Shown: positions 24,332-33,303 of the stretch, piece after piece
Position numbering within the stretch: the stretch's first letter is position 1
How the letters are laid out: every line of letters begins with the position of its first letter
Source: Microvirga aerophila
GTDB taxonomy: Bacteria; Pseudomonadota; Alphaproteobacteria; Rhizobiales; Beijerinckiaceae
NCBI RefSeq assembly: GCF_003332305.1
Contig: NZ_QOIO01000028.1
Location: 18,660-82,659, forward strand
Length of the DNA: 64,000 nucleotides
Reading direction: 5' to 3'
Made by a program: the position numbers and the translations under genes
The notes under the pieces: generated by a model
What the model saw: the letters and a program-made list of their open reading frames with translations, nothing else
Databases searched by the model: none
What the model was told of the DNA's origin: nothing

Positions 24332-24997
24332 TCAAGCTTCCGCGTCACCCGCAGCCGAGGCGTGCCCGTTGAGCGCATTCAGAGCCTTGAGGGCGGTGCG
24401 CCGCCGGGATAAAGCGCGGCGCTCATACCGTTCCAGTTTCTCGAGGCAGGCCCAGCTCAACCGGAGTTGCTGTGCGTGCTGTTTCGCCGCCTGTTGCGCC
24501 TCGTGGTACTCCGTTTTTATCTGCCGAATCCGGTTCGTGACCTGATACTCCTCAAGGGCGTAAGCATCCCAGAGCCTGGACATCCCGGGTCCGCCGCCCT
24601 GATCATAGGCGCGGGACATCGCACGCTTTATCGGCGGACGCGGCAGTGACGGGAGGGACAGCATTCGTTTCTCAACGGGTGGCGGTGGCGACTCATCCAG
24701 CGCACTCATCAGGTCTCCGAACACCTGAGTCCGTGCCTTGCGTACGCGAAGGACGTCGATCGCCGCCTCGGCCACACGGGTTGCAGCCTCCTGGATGAGA
24801 GGGTTGACACTCCCCGCGGCAATCTGCTCGCTCAACCGCGCCATTTCCTGCGCCAAGGCAGGCAGAGCGGAGACCGGAACAGCAAGACGATGCTTGGCCG
24901 CATTGTGACGCGAGGAGGCTTTGCCCGCGGCCGTGCGCGGGCCGGTGCTGCGCTGTGCATTGGCCCGATTGGCGGCCATCTTGTGCGATGAGGTCAT
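24332..24997 (-). CDS. Uncharacterised module protein A, copy 1 (221 aa)
   Basis: Soluble, largely helical protein of unknown function. It opens with MAANRANAQRSTGPRTAAGK, a lysine/arginine-rich motif common to a large unnamed family in soil proteobacteria, and ends with a basic helix YERRALSRRRTALKALNAL. A helical middle part spans about residues 45-100. It is the downstream gene of a two-gene unit (B-A), 13 nt after gene B. A second, diverged B-A unit lies at 30063-31357 with the same order, strand and spacing. There is no catalytic motif or membrane segment. DNA or RNA binding is conceivable from the basic ends but not shown. Confidence 0.75.
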   Translation of the reverse strand: MTSSHKMAANRANAQRSTGPRTAAGKASSRHNAAKHRLAVPVSALPALAQEMARLSEQIAAGSVNPLIQEAATRVAEAAIDVLRVRKARTQVFGDLMSALDESPPPPVEKRMLSLPSLPRPPIKRAMSRAYDQGGGPGMSRLWDAYALEEYQVTNRIRQIKTEYHEAQQAAKQHAQQLRLSWACLEKLERYERRALSRRRTALKALNALNGHASAAGDAEA

Positions 24998-25010
24998 GGG
25001 TGTGCAGCCG

Positions 25011-25664
25011 TCAGCCAGGAGATCTGATGTCCCCGTGTGGGGTTACCGCGCCGGCCGCGCGAAGCCGGCGCGCGAACGCGTCGCGACGGCGATCGATTTC
25101 CTGAAGAACCTTGCTCCGACGGGCATCCGCGCCTGCGATCATGCGCTCGATCGCGCCGATCTCGTTTAGCTTGTCGACGAGAGCCTGCGCCATGATCATA
25201 TCCCAGTCCGTGCCACGGCGGGCCAGGACCCTCCCGACTTCGGCCACGGCCTGGTCATCCCCGTCAGCGAAGCCCTTCAACAGGTCCGGGAGCGTGAACA
25301 CCCGGATGCCATCAATCAGCCCTGCGTCCTCGATGCGCAACAGATTGGCCAGGACCACCCTCGCCGCACTCATCAAAAGGCTGGCCTGAGCCCGCCTCAA
25401 GCGCATCGTTTCCCATCTCAGGTCGACAATGTCTTTGACCCACAAGGTCTCGATGATGTCTCCAGGCTGTACGGTAATGGAGACCTTCCGCAGGAAGTCA
25501 TCGTAGTCTTGCTCGCTCTCGCCAAGCGCAAGCGGCCGCTTGGCAAAGAGCATTCCAAGATTGTTCAGGGTGGTCAGAATGTCATGGCCCGGCGGGTGGC
25601 GTTTGATGCGCGCATCCTGGTACACGGGTGGTTGCGGGCGAGCGGGGGTGTTGTCGGCGGTCAT
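25011..25664 (-). CDS. Uncharacterised module protein B, copy 1 (217 aa)
   Basis: A 217-residue, mainly helical soluble protein of unknown function. Segments shared with copy 2: LGMLFAKRPLALGESEQDYDD, then IIETLWVKDIVDLRWETMRLRR, then GTDWDMIMAQALVDKLNEI, followed by a basic coiled-coil-like end ARRSKVLQEIDRRRDAFARRL. The ATG at 25664 has an AGGAG ribosome site; longer in-frame starts are unsupported. It is followed 13 nt later by gene A. The conserved Trp-rich WVKDIVD core suggests a specific fold or partner contact. No known family name can be given. Confidence 0.72.
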   Translation of the reverse strand: MTADNTPARPQPPVYQDARIKRHPPGHDILTTLNNLGMLFAKRPLALGESEQDYDDFLRKVSITVQPGDIIETLWVKDIVDLRWETMRLRRAQASLLMSAARVVLANLLRIEDAGLIDGIRVFTLPDLLKGFADGDDQAVAEVGRVLARRGTDWDMIMAQALVDKLNEIGAIERMIAGADARRSKVLQEIDRRRDAFARRLRAAGAVTPHGDIRSPG

Positions 25665-26640
25665 CACGAACTCCTGTCTGTCCTCCCTGCGGCCGAAGGC
25701 GGCTTGATCACGGCAATCCACCTTGCAGTCAGGCCAGTGCACCGACGCGAGGGAGAAGCCGTTGATGGTGAGTTCAAGCTGCGGTTTCGATCCTCGGGAA
25801 CTGCGGTAGTAGCAATTGACAGAAGCTTGCGTGGTGAGACGCTCCGTTGAGTTCAGGTTCGTTCAATTCCGCAGGATGCCGAATGGTGCGCAAGAGGGTC
25901 TGCTAGGACGATCCCCCGAGGTGATGAGGGGGCCGATTGCTGGAACCTGTGGGCCAGCAGCACGGGCCACGAGAGATGAGCTGATTTTTATGTTTTGTTA
26001 TATCGTATAATAGTTGATCGCGGGGCCATTAGACAGGCTGTCTGTTTCAGCACCCGTTTTGTGTGGGGTGGTCTGACAAACCCACATTCCTGACTTCGGG
26101 TGGGGTTAAGCATTTTGAATGCCAAGGCAGCAACCACAGCATCAGAAGATGAAGCTGCGGGGCTGGAGCTTGAGAAAGGGAACGCATGCTCTGCTCGGCT
26201 CAGGGGTGGGATAAGATAGAGGTATAACGCTCCTCCAGAGTTACCGGATGAAGTTCCCCGGGCGTACCCTTCACTGGCAGGGCATTGTTCTTGGGAAGGC
26301 TGCCATAACAGGTCGATGCGCCCGGACGAGACATGTCAGTTGGGCTGGGGCCTATGTCGATGAGATCGTCAGGTCTCTGAGCGTTGCACTTGAGCACACA
26401 GTCCCGCATGATCAGCCCCGTCAGATCGCCAGTCTGCGTCGCCATCGTGCGCGTGCAACCATCTTCAATGCCGCCAACGCGAGAAGTCGTTGAGCTTCGA
26501 GAGCAGCAGAGGCAGCAGAGTTTGATGTGTTACCCATCGGTGACGGGCATGCGCGCTTTTACGGCGTATAAGCCTCACGCACATCCATCACGACCACTGT
26601 GCTCCTGAGAAGGAGTGGGGTGGCATTCGGGGGCAGCCCA
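25665..26640. other. Long intergenic region without a convincing gene
   Basis: About 970 bp between module 1 and the UDP-sugar dehydrogenase. It holds an AT-rich stretch with a TATAAT-like hexamer near 26003-26008 and a small palindrome AGACAG-G-CTGTCT around 26030-26042, which could be a promoter and operator. A minus-strand frame at 26200-26445 (81 codons) has two Cys in its first part but no recognisable family; I do not count it as a gene. Confidence 0.4.
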
Positions 26641-28005
26641 ATGCATACACAGCACACGGACGAAGCCGAGCCGTCGGTGAGTGATATCTCCGGATGGCTC
26701 GCAGCGATTCGAGAGCGCCGGGCGACGATTGGCATCATCGGTCTGGGCTACGTGGGGCTCCCGCTGGCGCTGACCACCGCAAAGGCCGGGTTCAAGGTGC
26801 TGGGTTTCGACATCAACCTAACGTACGTCGATCAGCTCAACCGGGGCGAGAGCTACATCCAGCATATCTCATCGGATCACGTGGCCGAGGCCCTAGCGCG
26901 AAAGCGCCTTGAGGCGACAACGGATTTCGAGCGCTTGGATGAGCCCGATGCCATCCTGATCTGCGTGCCGACGCCTTTGACGAAGCACCGCGAGCCTGAT
27001 CTCTCTTTTGTTGAGAGCTCCGCCCGGATGATTGCGCGACGCTTGCGCCCGGGGCAGTTGATCGTTCTTGAATCGACCACGTATCCTGGCACCACCGCGG
27101 AGGTTCTCAAGCCCATCTTCGAGGCCACTGGGCTGACGAGTGGAACAGACTTCTTCCTGGCGTTCTCGCCGGAGCGCGAGGATCCGGGCAACCCGGCGTT
27201 CAGCACCTCGACCATCCCGAAAGTGGTCGGCGGCGATGGTCCCGCGGCGCTGGCGCTGGCCGACGCCCTGTACAGCCAACTGGTCGTCCAAACCGTGCCG
27301 GTCTCCTCGGCGGCGACGGCCGAGGCGGTGAAGCTGACCGAGAATATTTTTCGGGCCGTGAATATCGCCCTCGTGAACGAGCTCAAGGTTGTCTATGCGG
27401 CCATGGGCATCGATGTCTGGGAGGTCATTGATGCTGCCAAGACTAAGCCCTTTGGCTTCATGCCGTTCTATCCGGGGCCGGGCCTCGGCGGGCACTGCAT
27501 CCCGATTGACCCCTTCTATCTCACCTGGAAGGCGCGCGAATACGACATCACGACCCGGTTTATTGAGCTGGCGGGCGAGATCAACACCCGCATGCCCTAC
27601 CACGTGGTCGACCGGCTGGCCGAAGCGGTTGATCAGACGGGCCGAGCCTTTTCAGGGTCCCGCATTCTGATTGTTGGCATTGCGTATAAAAAGAATGTTG
27701 GCGACATGCGGGAAAGCCCCTCGCTGAAGCTCATCGAGCTGATCGAGGCCCGCGGGGCCCAAGTGGATTATTTCGATCCATACATTCCGGTGATCCCAGT
27801 GACCCGTGAGCACGCGGGGCTGGCGGGGCGGTGTTCGGTGGACCTGAATGCGGCGACGCTTGCGGCCTATGATGCAGTGCTCGTGGCAACGGATCATGAC
27901 ACCGTTGATTATCGGCTCATCGCTGATCACGCCAGAGTCGTGGTCGACACACGCAACGTTTTCCAAAGGGCCGGCATTCACAGCGACCGGATCGCCAAGG
28001 CTTAA
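26641..28005 (+). CDS. wbpA: UDP-N-acetylglucosamine 6-dehydrogenase-like nucleotide sugar dehydrogenase
   Basis: NAD-dependent UDP-sugar dehydrogenase of 454 residues, oxidising the C6 hydroxyl of a UDP-hexose(amine) to a uronic acid for surface polysaccharides. Seen: NAD motif IGIIGLGYVGLPLA, ESTTYPGTT, the catalytic-Cys loop PGPGLGGHCIPIDP, and the C-terminal UDP-binding region VGIAYKKNVGDMRESPSLK. Its length and internal motifs fit the WbpA/TviB group better than UDP-glucose dehydrogenases proper. The ATG at 26641 is chosen; an upstream TTG at 26599 is less likely. It stands apart from the main polysaccharide locus, beside the CHRD-RTX gene. Confidence 0.85.
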   Translation: MHTQHTDEAEPSVSDISGWLAAIRERRATIGIIGLGYVGLPLALTTAKAGFKVLGFDINLTYVDQLNRGESYIQHISSDHVAEALARKRLEATTDFERLDEPDAILICVPTPLTKHREPDLSFVESSARMIARRLRPGQLIVLESTTYPGTTAEVLKPIFEATGLTSGTDFFLAFSPEREDPGNPAFSTSTIPKVVGGDGPAALALADALYSQLVVQTVPVSSAATAEAVKLTENIFRAVNIALVNELKVVYAAMGIDVWEVIDAAKTKPFGFMPFYPGPGLGGHCIPIDPFYLTWKAREYDITTRFIELAGEINTRMPYHVVDRLAEAVDQTGRAFSGSRILIVGIAYKKNVGDMRESPSLKLIELIEARGAQVDYFDPYIPVIPVTREHAGLAGRCSVDLNAATLAAYDAVLVATDHDTVDYRLIADHARVVVDTRNVFQRAGIHSDRIAKA

Positions 28006-28124
28006 GCCTATCGGCGCGATCGGAGCAATCGGTCCTGCGTCGGAAACGATAAGCGGAGGCAGGAAGCTCTTGATCCATATTCACATGATAGGCGCGATCT
28101 GAACGTGTCTTGGAATCGCGGTTC

Positions 28125-28222
28125 TAGAGCATCGGACGGTTTGTCGGACCCGCTCGGATTCCACCTCTGCCCGGGGGAGAGGGGTAGGACGTCGTGGATC
28201 CGCCTTTTCGTCCGATGCTCTA
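28125..28222. repeat. 98-bp foldback repeat, copy 1
   Basis: Ends in exact 14-bp inverted repeats, TAGAGCATCGGACG and CGTCCGATGCTCTA. Inside, CGGATTCCAC/GTGGATCCG and CCTCT/AGAGG give nested stems, so the whole unit can fold into one branched hairpin. It differs from the copy at 29659-29756 by a single base (A versus G in the GGGGT-A/G-GGACG segment). The TAG stop codon of the CHRD-RTX gene lies within its right terminal repeat. It could be a MITE or a REP-like element. Confidence 0.9.
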
Positions 28223-29452
28223 GATCACAAAGAAATCCAACGCCCCGACATTGTCGGGGCTTCCAAGAAGCGTTGCAAACTGGATCTGCCCAGTGCCTCC
28301 TGCTCCGTCAGGATCAAAATACAAGGCGCCAGTGGTATCGTTGTAGATGATCCGGTCATCGTTATCGACGGCGGCCGCGCCGATACGGAAGGCGCTGTCC
28401 GTCAGTGCTCCGGCGGAGAGACCCGTGAACACACCATTGTCTAGCTGAATCGTGTCGAAGAGCACCTGGAACCTGACCGTATCGAAATTTCCTGCATCCA
28501 AGGCCGTACTGAAGATAAATGTGTCGAAGCCAAACCCGCCGCTGAGCATGTCGGCCCCGAGCCCGCCATTCAGGTGGTCGTTTCCGCGCTCCCCCGATAG
28601 GTGGTCGTCTCCTGCGCCGCCGTTCAGCCGGTCATTGCCGGATCCAGCGAGCAATCGATCATTGCCGGTGTTGCCACCCAGCCCATCGTCCCCAGAGCCG
28701 CCACGCAGAAGGTCATCGCCGGCCCCACCATTCGAAGTGTCATTGCCAGAGCCGCCGTTGAGCCGGTCATTACCGGGGCCGCCGCTCAATCGGTCATTGC
28801 CGGCGCCGCCGTTCAATTCATCATCACCTGTATTGCCATTCAGCCTGTCGTTGCCCGCATCGCCATCTAACCGATCATCGCCAGCATCGCCGAAAAGTTG
28901 ATCATTGCCACCCAATCCTGGGAGGAAGTCATTATCCGCCGTTCCCTGGACGACATTGTCTTGGTCATCTGCAAGGGTAACCCACTGACCGCGGATCTCG
29001 CCTCCTGAGAAGGCTGTCGTGTGGACATTGAAGTAGAGGCTAACATCTGACCCGACCAGCGCTGAGCCGAGTTGATTTGCAAAGGTTGAGATTGACCCAG
29101 TGGCTGGGTCAGTTGTTTCCCACCGGCCACTGACCGTCCATGACCCATCGGCATTGGGGACAATCAGCAGATCGTCAGTATCATGAGGGGGGCTGATTTG
29201 GCCAAACACGACAGAGCCATTCATGCCCCTAGCTGCATTGTGGACGTGATGGCTCGTGACGTCGTCAGCCGTAGTGGCTGTTTGCCCAGACAGGCCGAGC
29301 GCTGGTCCAAAATCCAGGCCGGTGTAGCGGATGGAGTAGGTCGCCGCGACCGCAACTGGATCAAAAATGACAGTGCCTATGCCGCGCGCGGTGGAGCCGC
29401 TAGGTGGGACTTCTTGATCACCAGTGAGGGCAATGCGAAATGCTGTGGCCAT
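28220..29452 (-). CDS. Secreted CHRD-domain plus RTX calcium-binding protein
   Basis: A 410-residue protein without an N-terminal signal. Residues 1-155 form a CHRD domain (LTGDQEVPPSGSTARGIGT, HVHNAARGMNGSVV, YFNVHTTAFSGGEIRGQW). Residues about 170-310 contain roughly fifteen RTX nonapeptides of the GGxGNDxLx type, which coil into a calcium-binding beta roll. The last 100 residues (SGGFGFDTFIFS, TGALYFDPDGAGGTGQ) resemble the C-terminal cap and secretion region of type I secreted RTX proteins. Export by a T1SS is expected, but no T1SS gene is in the window. The ATG at 29452 has GGAGG upstream. The gene is bracketed by two 98-bp foldback repeats. Confidence 0.85.
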   Translation of the reverse strand: MATAFRIALTGDQEVPPSGSTARGIGTVIFDPVAVAATYSIRYTGLDFGPALGLSGQTATTADDVTSHHVHNAARGMNGSVVFGQISPPHDTDDLLIVPNADGSWTVSGRWETTDPATGSISTFANQLGSALVGSDVSLYFNVHTTAFSGGEIRGQWVTLADDQDNVVQGTADNDFLPGLGGNDQLFGDAGDDRLDGDAGNDRLNGNTGDDELNGGAGNDRLSGGPGNDRLNGGSGNDTSNGGAGDDLLRGGSGDDGLGGNTGNDRLLAGSGNDRLNGGAGDDHLSGERGNDHLNGGLGADMLSGGFGFDTFIFSTALDAGNFDTVRFQVLFDTIQLDNGVFTGLSAGALTDSAFRIGAAAVDNDDRIIYNDTTGALYFDPDGAGGTGQIQFATLLGSPDNVGALDFFVI

Positions 29453-29658
29453 GATCTTTCCTCCCGAACGTGCTATCAGCCTCGGAGTGAAGAGCTCATG
29501 TGACCAAGGGCCTGCTCAGATGACCCATTCTGCTCGGAGAACTTCAAGTCAGGCCTTTGATCCTCCTGGAGCTCGCGACGACTTTACGCCCAGTCAAAAG
29601 TCGCGCCTAGAGGCGCTTATCCTTATGTGCCTGAGCCCCATCCCACCGGTGTAGACCC

Positions 29659-29756
29659 TAGAGCATCGGACGGTTTGTCGGACCCGCTCGGATTCCACCT
29701 CTGCCCGGGGGAGAGGGGTGGGACGTCGTGGATCCGCCTTTTCGTCCGATGCTCTA
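29659..29756. repeat. 98-bp foldback repeat, copy 2
   Basis: Same length, same terminal 14-bp inverted repeats and one base difference from copy 1. It lies 206 bp upstream of the CHRD-RTX start codon in direct orientation relative to copy 1. Confidence 0.9.
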
Positions 29757-30062
29757 ATCAACTGTGCGAGGTAGCTTTGGCCCGACCTGGGATCGTGCCT
29801 GCAGTGTTTGTCACGATTGCGCCTGCTTGCATACTTGACGGCGCACCTTGGCTTTGATCCCAAGACGGGCAACCTCAGGATCACAGCCGTCTGCTACAGG
29901 CTGAAGGAGTCAGCCTGCCCATCATCAGCAGCAGGCTTCGAGACAAAGCCAGTGGCGGCTAGATAGGTTCGACCCGGTTGCGGGGTGAAAGGTGGCCCGG
30001 CGCCGACTCCGTAAGGGTCAGGCCGGGTCATGGCTTCAGGGCGCGCTGTGGAGGCATGGAGT
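29757..30062. other. Intergenic region, nothing recognised
   Basis: About 300 bp between repeat copy 2 and module 2. I see no gene, terminator or promoter that I could defend. Confidence 0.4.
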
Positions 30063-30731
30063 TCATTCTGCCAGATTCAGCCTACCCTCGCCGTTCGTGC
30101 CTGATATGTGCTCCATGAGGACATCCAAGGCCTTCATTGCGGTGCGTTGCCGTGACAGGGCGCGGCGCTCATAGCGGGCAAACCGCTTGAGCTGCTCCCA
30201 CTGGGAGGCACGCTGCCTGGCACGCTGTTTCCTCTCGGCCCGGCGCTGCTTGATCTGCTTGACCTCAGAGTCATAGGCGCACTCGGCCATAATCTGGGCA
30301 ATCTCGGTCTCTTGCTGTTGCCGATGCGTTCCATCGAGGTACGCTCGCACGTACATGGCTTGCGTATACCTGACTTTGATCGGCCGAGCGGGCATGAGCT
30401 CCTCCTCCGAGGGTAGCTCATGGAAGTCAGGATCCGCCGAAATTTGGTGCAGCAACTCACGCCGCGCCTGGCGGACACGGCGACCGTCAACCGCCGCCTC
30501 CACCACGCGCACGGCGGCCTGAAGCATATCGGGGTGATCGGCCGCAGGTCCGGCCATCCTCCGAGCGAGATCGAGGATTTCCGGCGCCAGGTCCGGAAGC
30601 GCAGAGGCCGGGATTGCGAGGCCGTGCCGGCGGGCGTTGCGGCAAGACTGAGTCTTGCCCGCGGCTGAGCGTGGGCCGGTGCTGCGCTGCGCGTTGGCGC
30701 GGTTGGCGGCAGCTTTTCTGGATGATGACAT
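30063..30731 (-). CDS. Uncharacterised module protein A, copy 2 (222 aa)
   Basis: Diverged homologue of the protein at 24332-24997. The N-terminal ANRANAQRSTGPRSAAGK and the C-terminal ARYERRALSRQRTAMKALD are nearly identical; the middle (residues 70-170) is much less alike, with a Glu/Gln/Arg-rich helix (EVKQIKQRRAERKQRARQRA). It follows gene B2 by 14 nt on the same strand. The final codons (LNLAE) come from the sequence that forms a non-coding direct repeat behind copy 1, so the stop positions have drifted. Function unknown. Confidence 0.75.
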   Translation of the reverse strand: MSSSRKAAANRANAQRSTGPRSAAGKTQSCRNARRHGLAIPASALPDLAPEILDLARRMAGPAADHPDMLQAAVRVVEAAVDGRRVRQARRELLHQISADPDFHELPSEEELMPARPIKVRYTQAMYVRAYLDGTHRQQQETEIAQIMAECAYDSEVKQIKQRRAERKQRARQRASQWEQLKRFARYERRALSRQRTAMKALDVLMEHISGTNGEGRLNLAE

Positions 30732-30745
30732 CGATGGGTGGCCTC

Positions 30746-31357
30746 TTATCCCCTTGGAAACGAGCGGTCGCTCCGTGGGGTCGCCTCCATGATTTGCAGT
30801 CGCTGACGGGCGTAGCCTTCTCGACGGCGCTCGAGATTGCCGATCGTCTTATCGTGGCCCGCAATGTTGCTCTCGGCCATGCGGTCGAATTGCTCCAGCT
30901 TGTCGAGTTTGTCCGACAATGCCTTCGCGCGGATGGTGTCCCAGTCGAGCCCACGGTCCTTGAGAGCCTTCTCGACGGTGGCGGTTGCAGCCTTGTTCCC
31001 GGCCCACCATTGATCGACGGCGCGATCACTGAGTTGAAGCAGGCGCTTGACGGCGGTCTTCTGCGCCTCTGCGATGAAGCCGGCTTTGATGCGTTTGTAG
31101 AGCAGCGTATCCCAGATGCGATCGACGATCTCTTTGACCCAAAACGCTTCGATCGGATTCCTCGGCTCCAACGTTGCTGTCACTTGGGACAGGAGTTGGT
31201 CGTAGGCGGTGTCGTCCTCACCCAGAAGTCGGGGACCTCTGGCAAAAAGGGGCCCCAAATCCTGGGGATGAAACAGGGGGACCTCAGCGGGCCGCCACCC
31301 GATGCGCTCGTCATCGGAGGAGGCCGACAGTGTGCGGAAGCTTGGTTCGGTCGACAT
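30746..31357 (-). CDS. Uncharacterised module protein B, copy 2 (203 aa)
   Basis: Homologue of the protein at 25011-25664, sharing LGPLFARGPRLLGEDDTAYDQ, the core EAFWVKEIVDRIWDTLLYKR and GLDWDTIRAKALSDKLDKLE, and ending in a basic helical tail. The start MSTEPSF at 31357 gives the same distance to the shared LG-x-LFA motif as in copy 1 (39 versus 41 residues), which is why I prefer it to in-frame GTG/ATG codons at 31414 and 31405; its ribosome site is poorly placed. Gene A2 follows 14 nt later. Function unknown. Confidence 0.7.
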   Translation of the reverse strand: MSTEPSFRTLSASSDDERIGWRPAEVPLFHPQDLGPLFARGPRLLGEDDTAYDQLLSQVTATLEPRNPIEAFWVKEIVDRIWDTLLYKRIKAGFIAEAQKTAVKRLLQLSDRAVDQWWAGNKAATATVEKALKDRGLDWDTIRAKALSDKLDKLEQFDRMAESNIAGHDKTIGNLERRREGYARQRLQIMEATPRSDRSFPRG

Positions 31358-32029
31358 CGTGGCAGTAACTTTCCTGCGGTGCTTGCCCGACGACGTGTCG
31401 GGCATTCTGGTCACGAGGGGGCTTGGGCTGGCGGTTGCAGCTTGTGTGCTCCCGCGGGCCAGGTCCGGCGCCTCTCCATGTTGAGAGCAAGAATACCAAC
31501 GGGGAGTTCCCTCCGCCGCTGTGGATTACGCATATTTTCAGCAGATTGAATGGCAGTCCGTTTGTGCGGGATGTCGGATTTCAGGCAGTCCACCTGTGAC
31601 CGATACAGTCAATGATGAGCGCGTTCTGTCGATAACGCTGGCAGAAGTCGGTTCCTTGAAGATTCCCTGTGGCAGTTCATCAAGCCAACGGTTGAATATA
31701 AAGCTGGAGGTTGTTGGCTCGCGTGGGTTCGGAAACAACTGCGGACTGCGAATGAGGGCTATGGCAACAGAACGTGCGGCTCGGCTCTACATGCGGCACC
31801 GGAGAAGTTTTGGTGCTTACATAGCACTAAGCTGCCGCACGAAGCAGGACAGGCGTTCATGGCTGTAGGGCAGCTAGATTTCCACCAACTGGGCAATTCG
31901 TTCAAGTTGCGAGTCGACAGTCGCGCCTCCGGCTAATCGCGGGCGCAACCGTCGAGGCACCGGATTTGAACGCTTTACCAGTGCCTTGTCGATTGGCACA
32001 ACGGTAGTTCCTGGCAGACGGCTGAGTGT
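31358..32029. other. Intergenic region, nothing recognised
   Basis: About 670 bp with only short unconvincing frames and base composition less GC-rich than its neighbours. It may contain the promoter of module 2. I see no RNA gene or IS end. Confidence 0.4.
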
Positions 32030-32290
32030 TCAGCCTTCGCTTTGGCTTATGTGGATTGGGTCGCGCAAGCGAACACCAGGTCCGCCCCCATTCCCTGAGA
32101 TGAACTGAACACCAGCCTCCTCTACGGCCCGAGACAGAGCTGCGAGCGTGGGACCATGAGCATTCATCGGGCCAGGCTTGGCTTCTAACCGTTTGATTGT
32201 CGGGAGCGATACACCAGACGCGGATGCTAGATCCTTCTGCTCCCAGCGTAATAAGGCGCGGGCAGCTCGGATCTGCTCACTGGTTAACAT
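32030..32290 (-). CDS. XRE-family HTH regulator
   Basis: An 86-residue DNA-binding protein beginning MLTSEQIRAARALLRWEQKDLA, followed by SASGVSLPTIKRLEAKPGPM: a single lambda-Cro-type helix-turn-helix. The C-terminal part (LAALSRAVEEAGVQFISGNGGGPGVRLRD) is the usual tail of the short standalone XRE regulators abundant in Rhizobiales. The ATG at 32290 has a GGGGG stretch upstream. Its target is unknown; such proteins are often autoregulators or antitoxin-like, but no toxin gene is adjacent. Confidence 0.85.
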   Translation of the reverse strand: MLTSEQIRAARALLRWEQKDLASASGVSLPTIKRLEAKPGPMNAHGPTLAALSRAVEEAGVQFISGNGGGPGVRLRDPIHISQSEG

Positions 32291-32623
32291 CGTAAACACC
32301 CCCAGGCACTATTTAATCCCTCAGGTATTGACAAAAGCAACAAAAATGATACTCTAGGTATTGTAGAACCTGAGGTAAACCATGTCCCACCATCACCAAA
32401 CTACCTTGCCTACTACACGAGATCTTCACTGTCTCAGAGCTGTTGCGCAGCGTGGCAATCTTTTGTGGCTTATTCCTCTGCGATCGCCAAGTGCTCCGAT
32501 GCAATCAAGGCTGCATAGGTTGGCTCCCGTGCAGACGAAACCAGCGTTGATGAGGGCTTCGTCGTTGCCCGAGCATGGAAGGGAAGAACTGCTGAGGCCT
32601 CCTTTCAAAGGCGGGGCACTGAA

Positions 32624-32902
32624 ATGAGACGAGCCCCGCAAACCCGCTCTCGTAGAGGGCAAGCTGAACTCCAAGGCACTCAACCCAGCACAGCCCCCTT
32701 GACTGTAGCCTCCTTGGGCATGCGCGTGCGCTTGATCCGGGCTGACCAAGATCGGGACCGTCAGCTCGCGGACCTGATTGCCTCCTGTGAGACCTTGCGC
32801 GCGCAATGGGAACTCCTGTTTCGACGCATTATCGACTGTCTGGACGACGACGACCGAAAAGGCCGCGGCCGTAACGACTCATCGTCACAATCTAACTCAT
32901 GA
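32624..32902 (+). CDS. Possible small hypothetical protein, 92 aa
   Basis: A frame of 92 codons ending just before the HNH gene. The second half (GMRVRLIRADQDRDRQLADL then ETLRAQWELLFRRIIDCLDDDD) looks like a real amphipathic helical protein, while the first half is basic and low in information. It could be a helper gene co-transcribed with the HNH nuclease 12 bp downstream, or a chance frame. No family recognised. Confidence 0.35.
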   Translation: MRRAPQTRSRRGQAELQGTQPSTAPLTVASLGMRVRLIRADQDRDRQLADLIASCETLRAQWELLFRRIIDCLDDDDRKGRGRNDSSSQSNS

Positions 32903-32914
32903 CGGAGCCGTGCC

Positions 32915-33301
32915 ATGTCAATTGTTGAGGTTGAGGATACAACGACGACAGTGCGCCGGAAACTTACTCCCCACCGTCGACTTCAGGTGTGGGAGAAGAC
33001 AGGCGGCACGTGCGTGCTGTGTCAACGGAGGATCGACGGCCCCCGCGAGCGTTGGATTGCCGAGCATATTCGAGCGCTGGAACTCGGTGGCGCCGATGAT
33101 CTGGACAATATGGGGCCCGCGCATGAGGAATGCGCTTTGGTCAAAACTCAAGACGATCACCGACGAGCGGCAAAGGCCAAACGTCAGAAGATCCAGTACA
33201 TCGGGGCCGAGGCCCCCAAGAGGCCCCTGCCCTTTGGCAAGGGTAGCCCTTGGAAGCGGAAGATATCCGGCCAGATCATTCTGCGAAGAGGAGACAGATA
33301 G
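32915..33301 (+). CDS. HNH endonuclease
   Basis: A 128-residue protein with a C-terminal HNH nuclease core: CVLCQRRIDG (first zinc knuckle pair), EHIRALELGGADDLDNMGPAH (the catalytic His and structural Asn/His), and EECALVKT. The pattern C-x2-C ... H ... N ... H ... C matches the phage/restriction-type HNH family, which cuts double-stranded DNA using a divalent metal. The basic C-terminus probably binds DNA. It is convergent with rmlA, and the stop codons lie within a few bases. It may be a mobile-element or phage remnant gene. Confidence 0.85.
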   Translation: MSIVEVEDTTTTVRRKLTPHRRLQVWEKTGGTCVLCQRRIDGPRERWIAEHIRALELGGADDLDNMGPAHEECALVKTQDDHRRAAKAKRQKIQYIGAEAPKRPLPFGKGSPWKRKISGQIILRRGDR

Positions 33302-33303
33302 GC

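Noticed and set aside
26200..26445. 81-codon minus-strand frame in the long gap
   Set aside because: No ribosome site or family likeness; probably chance.
28600..28900. Regularly spaced short DNA repeats resembling a CRISPR or minisatellite
   Set aside because: They are codons for RTX nonapeptides in the CHRD-RTX gene; spacing is 27 bp and unit sequences vary.
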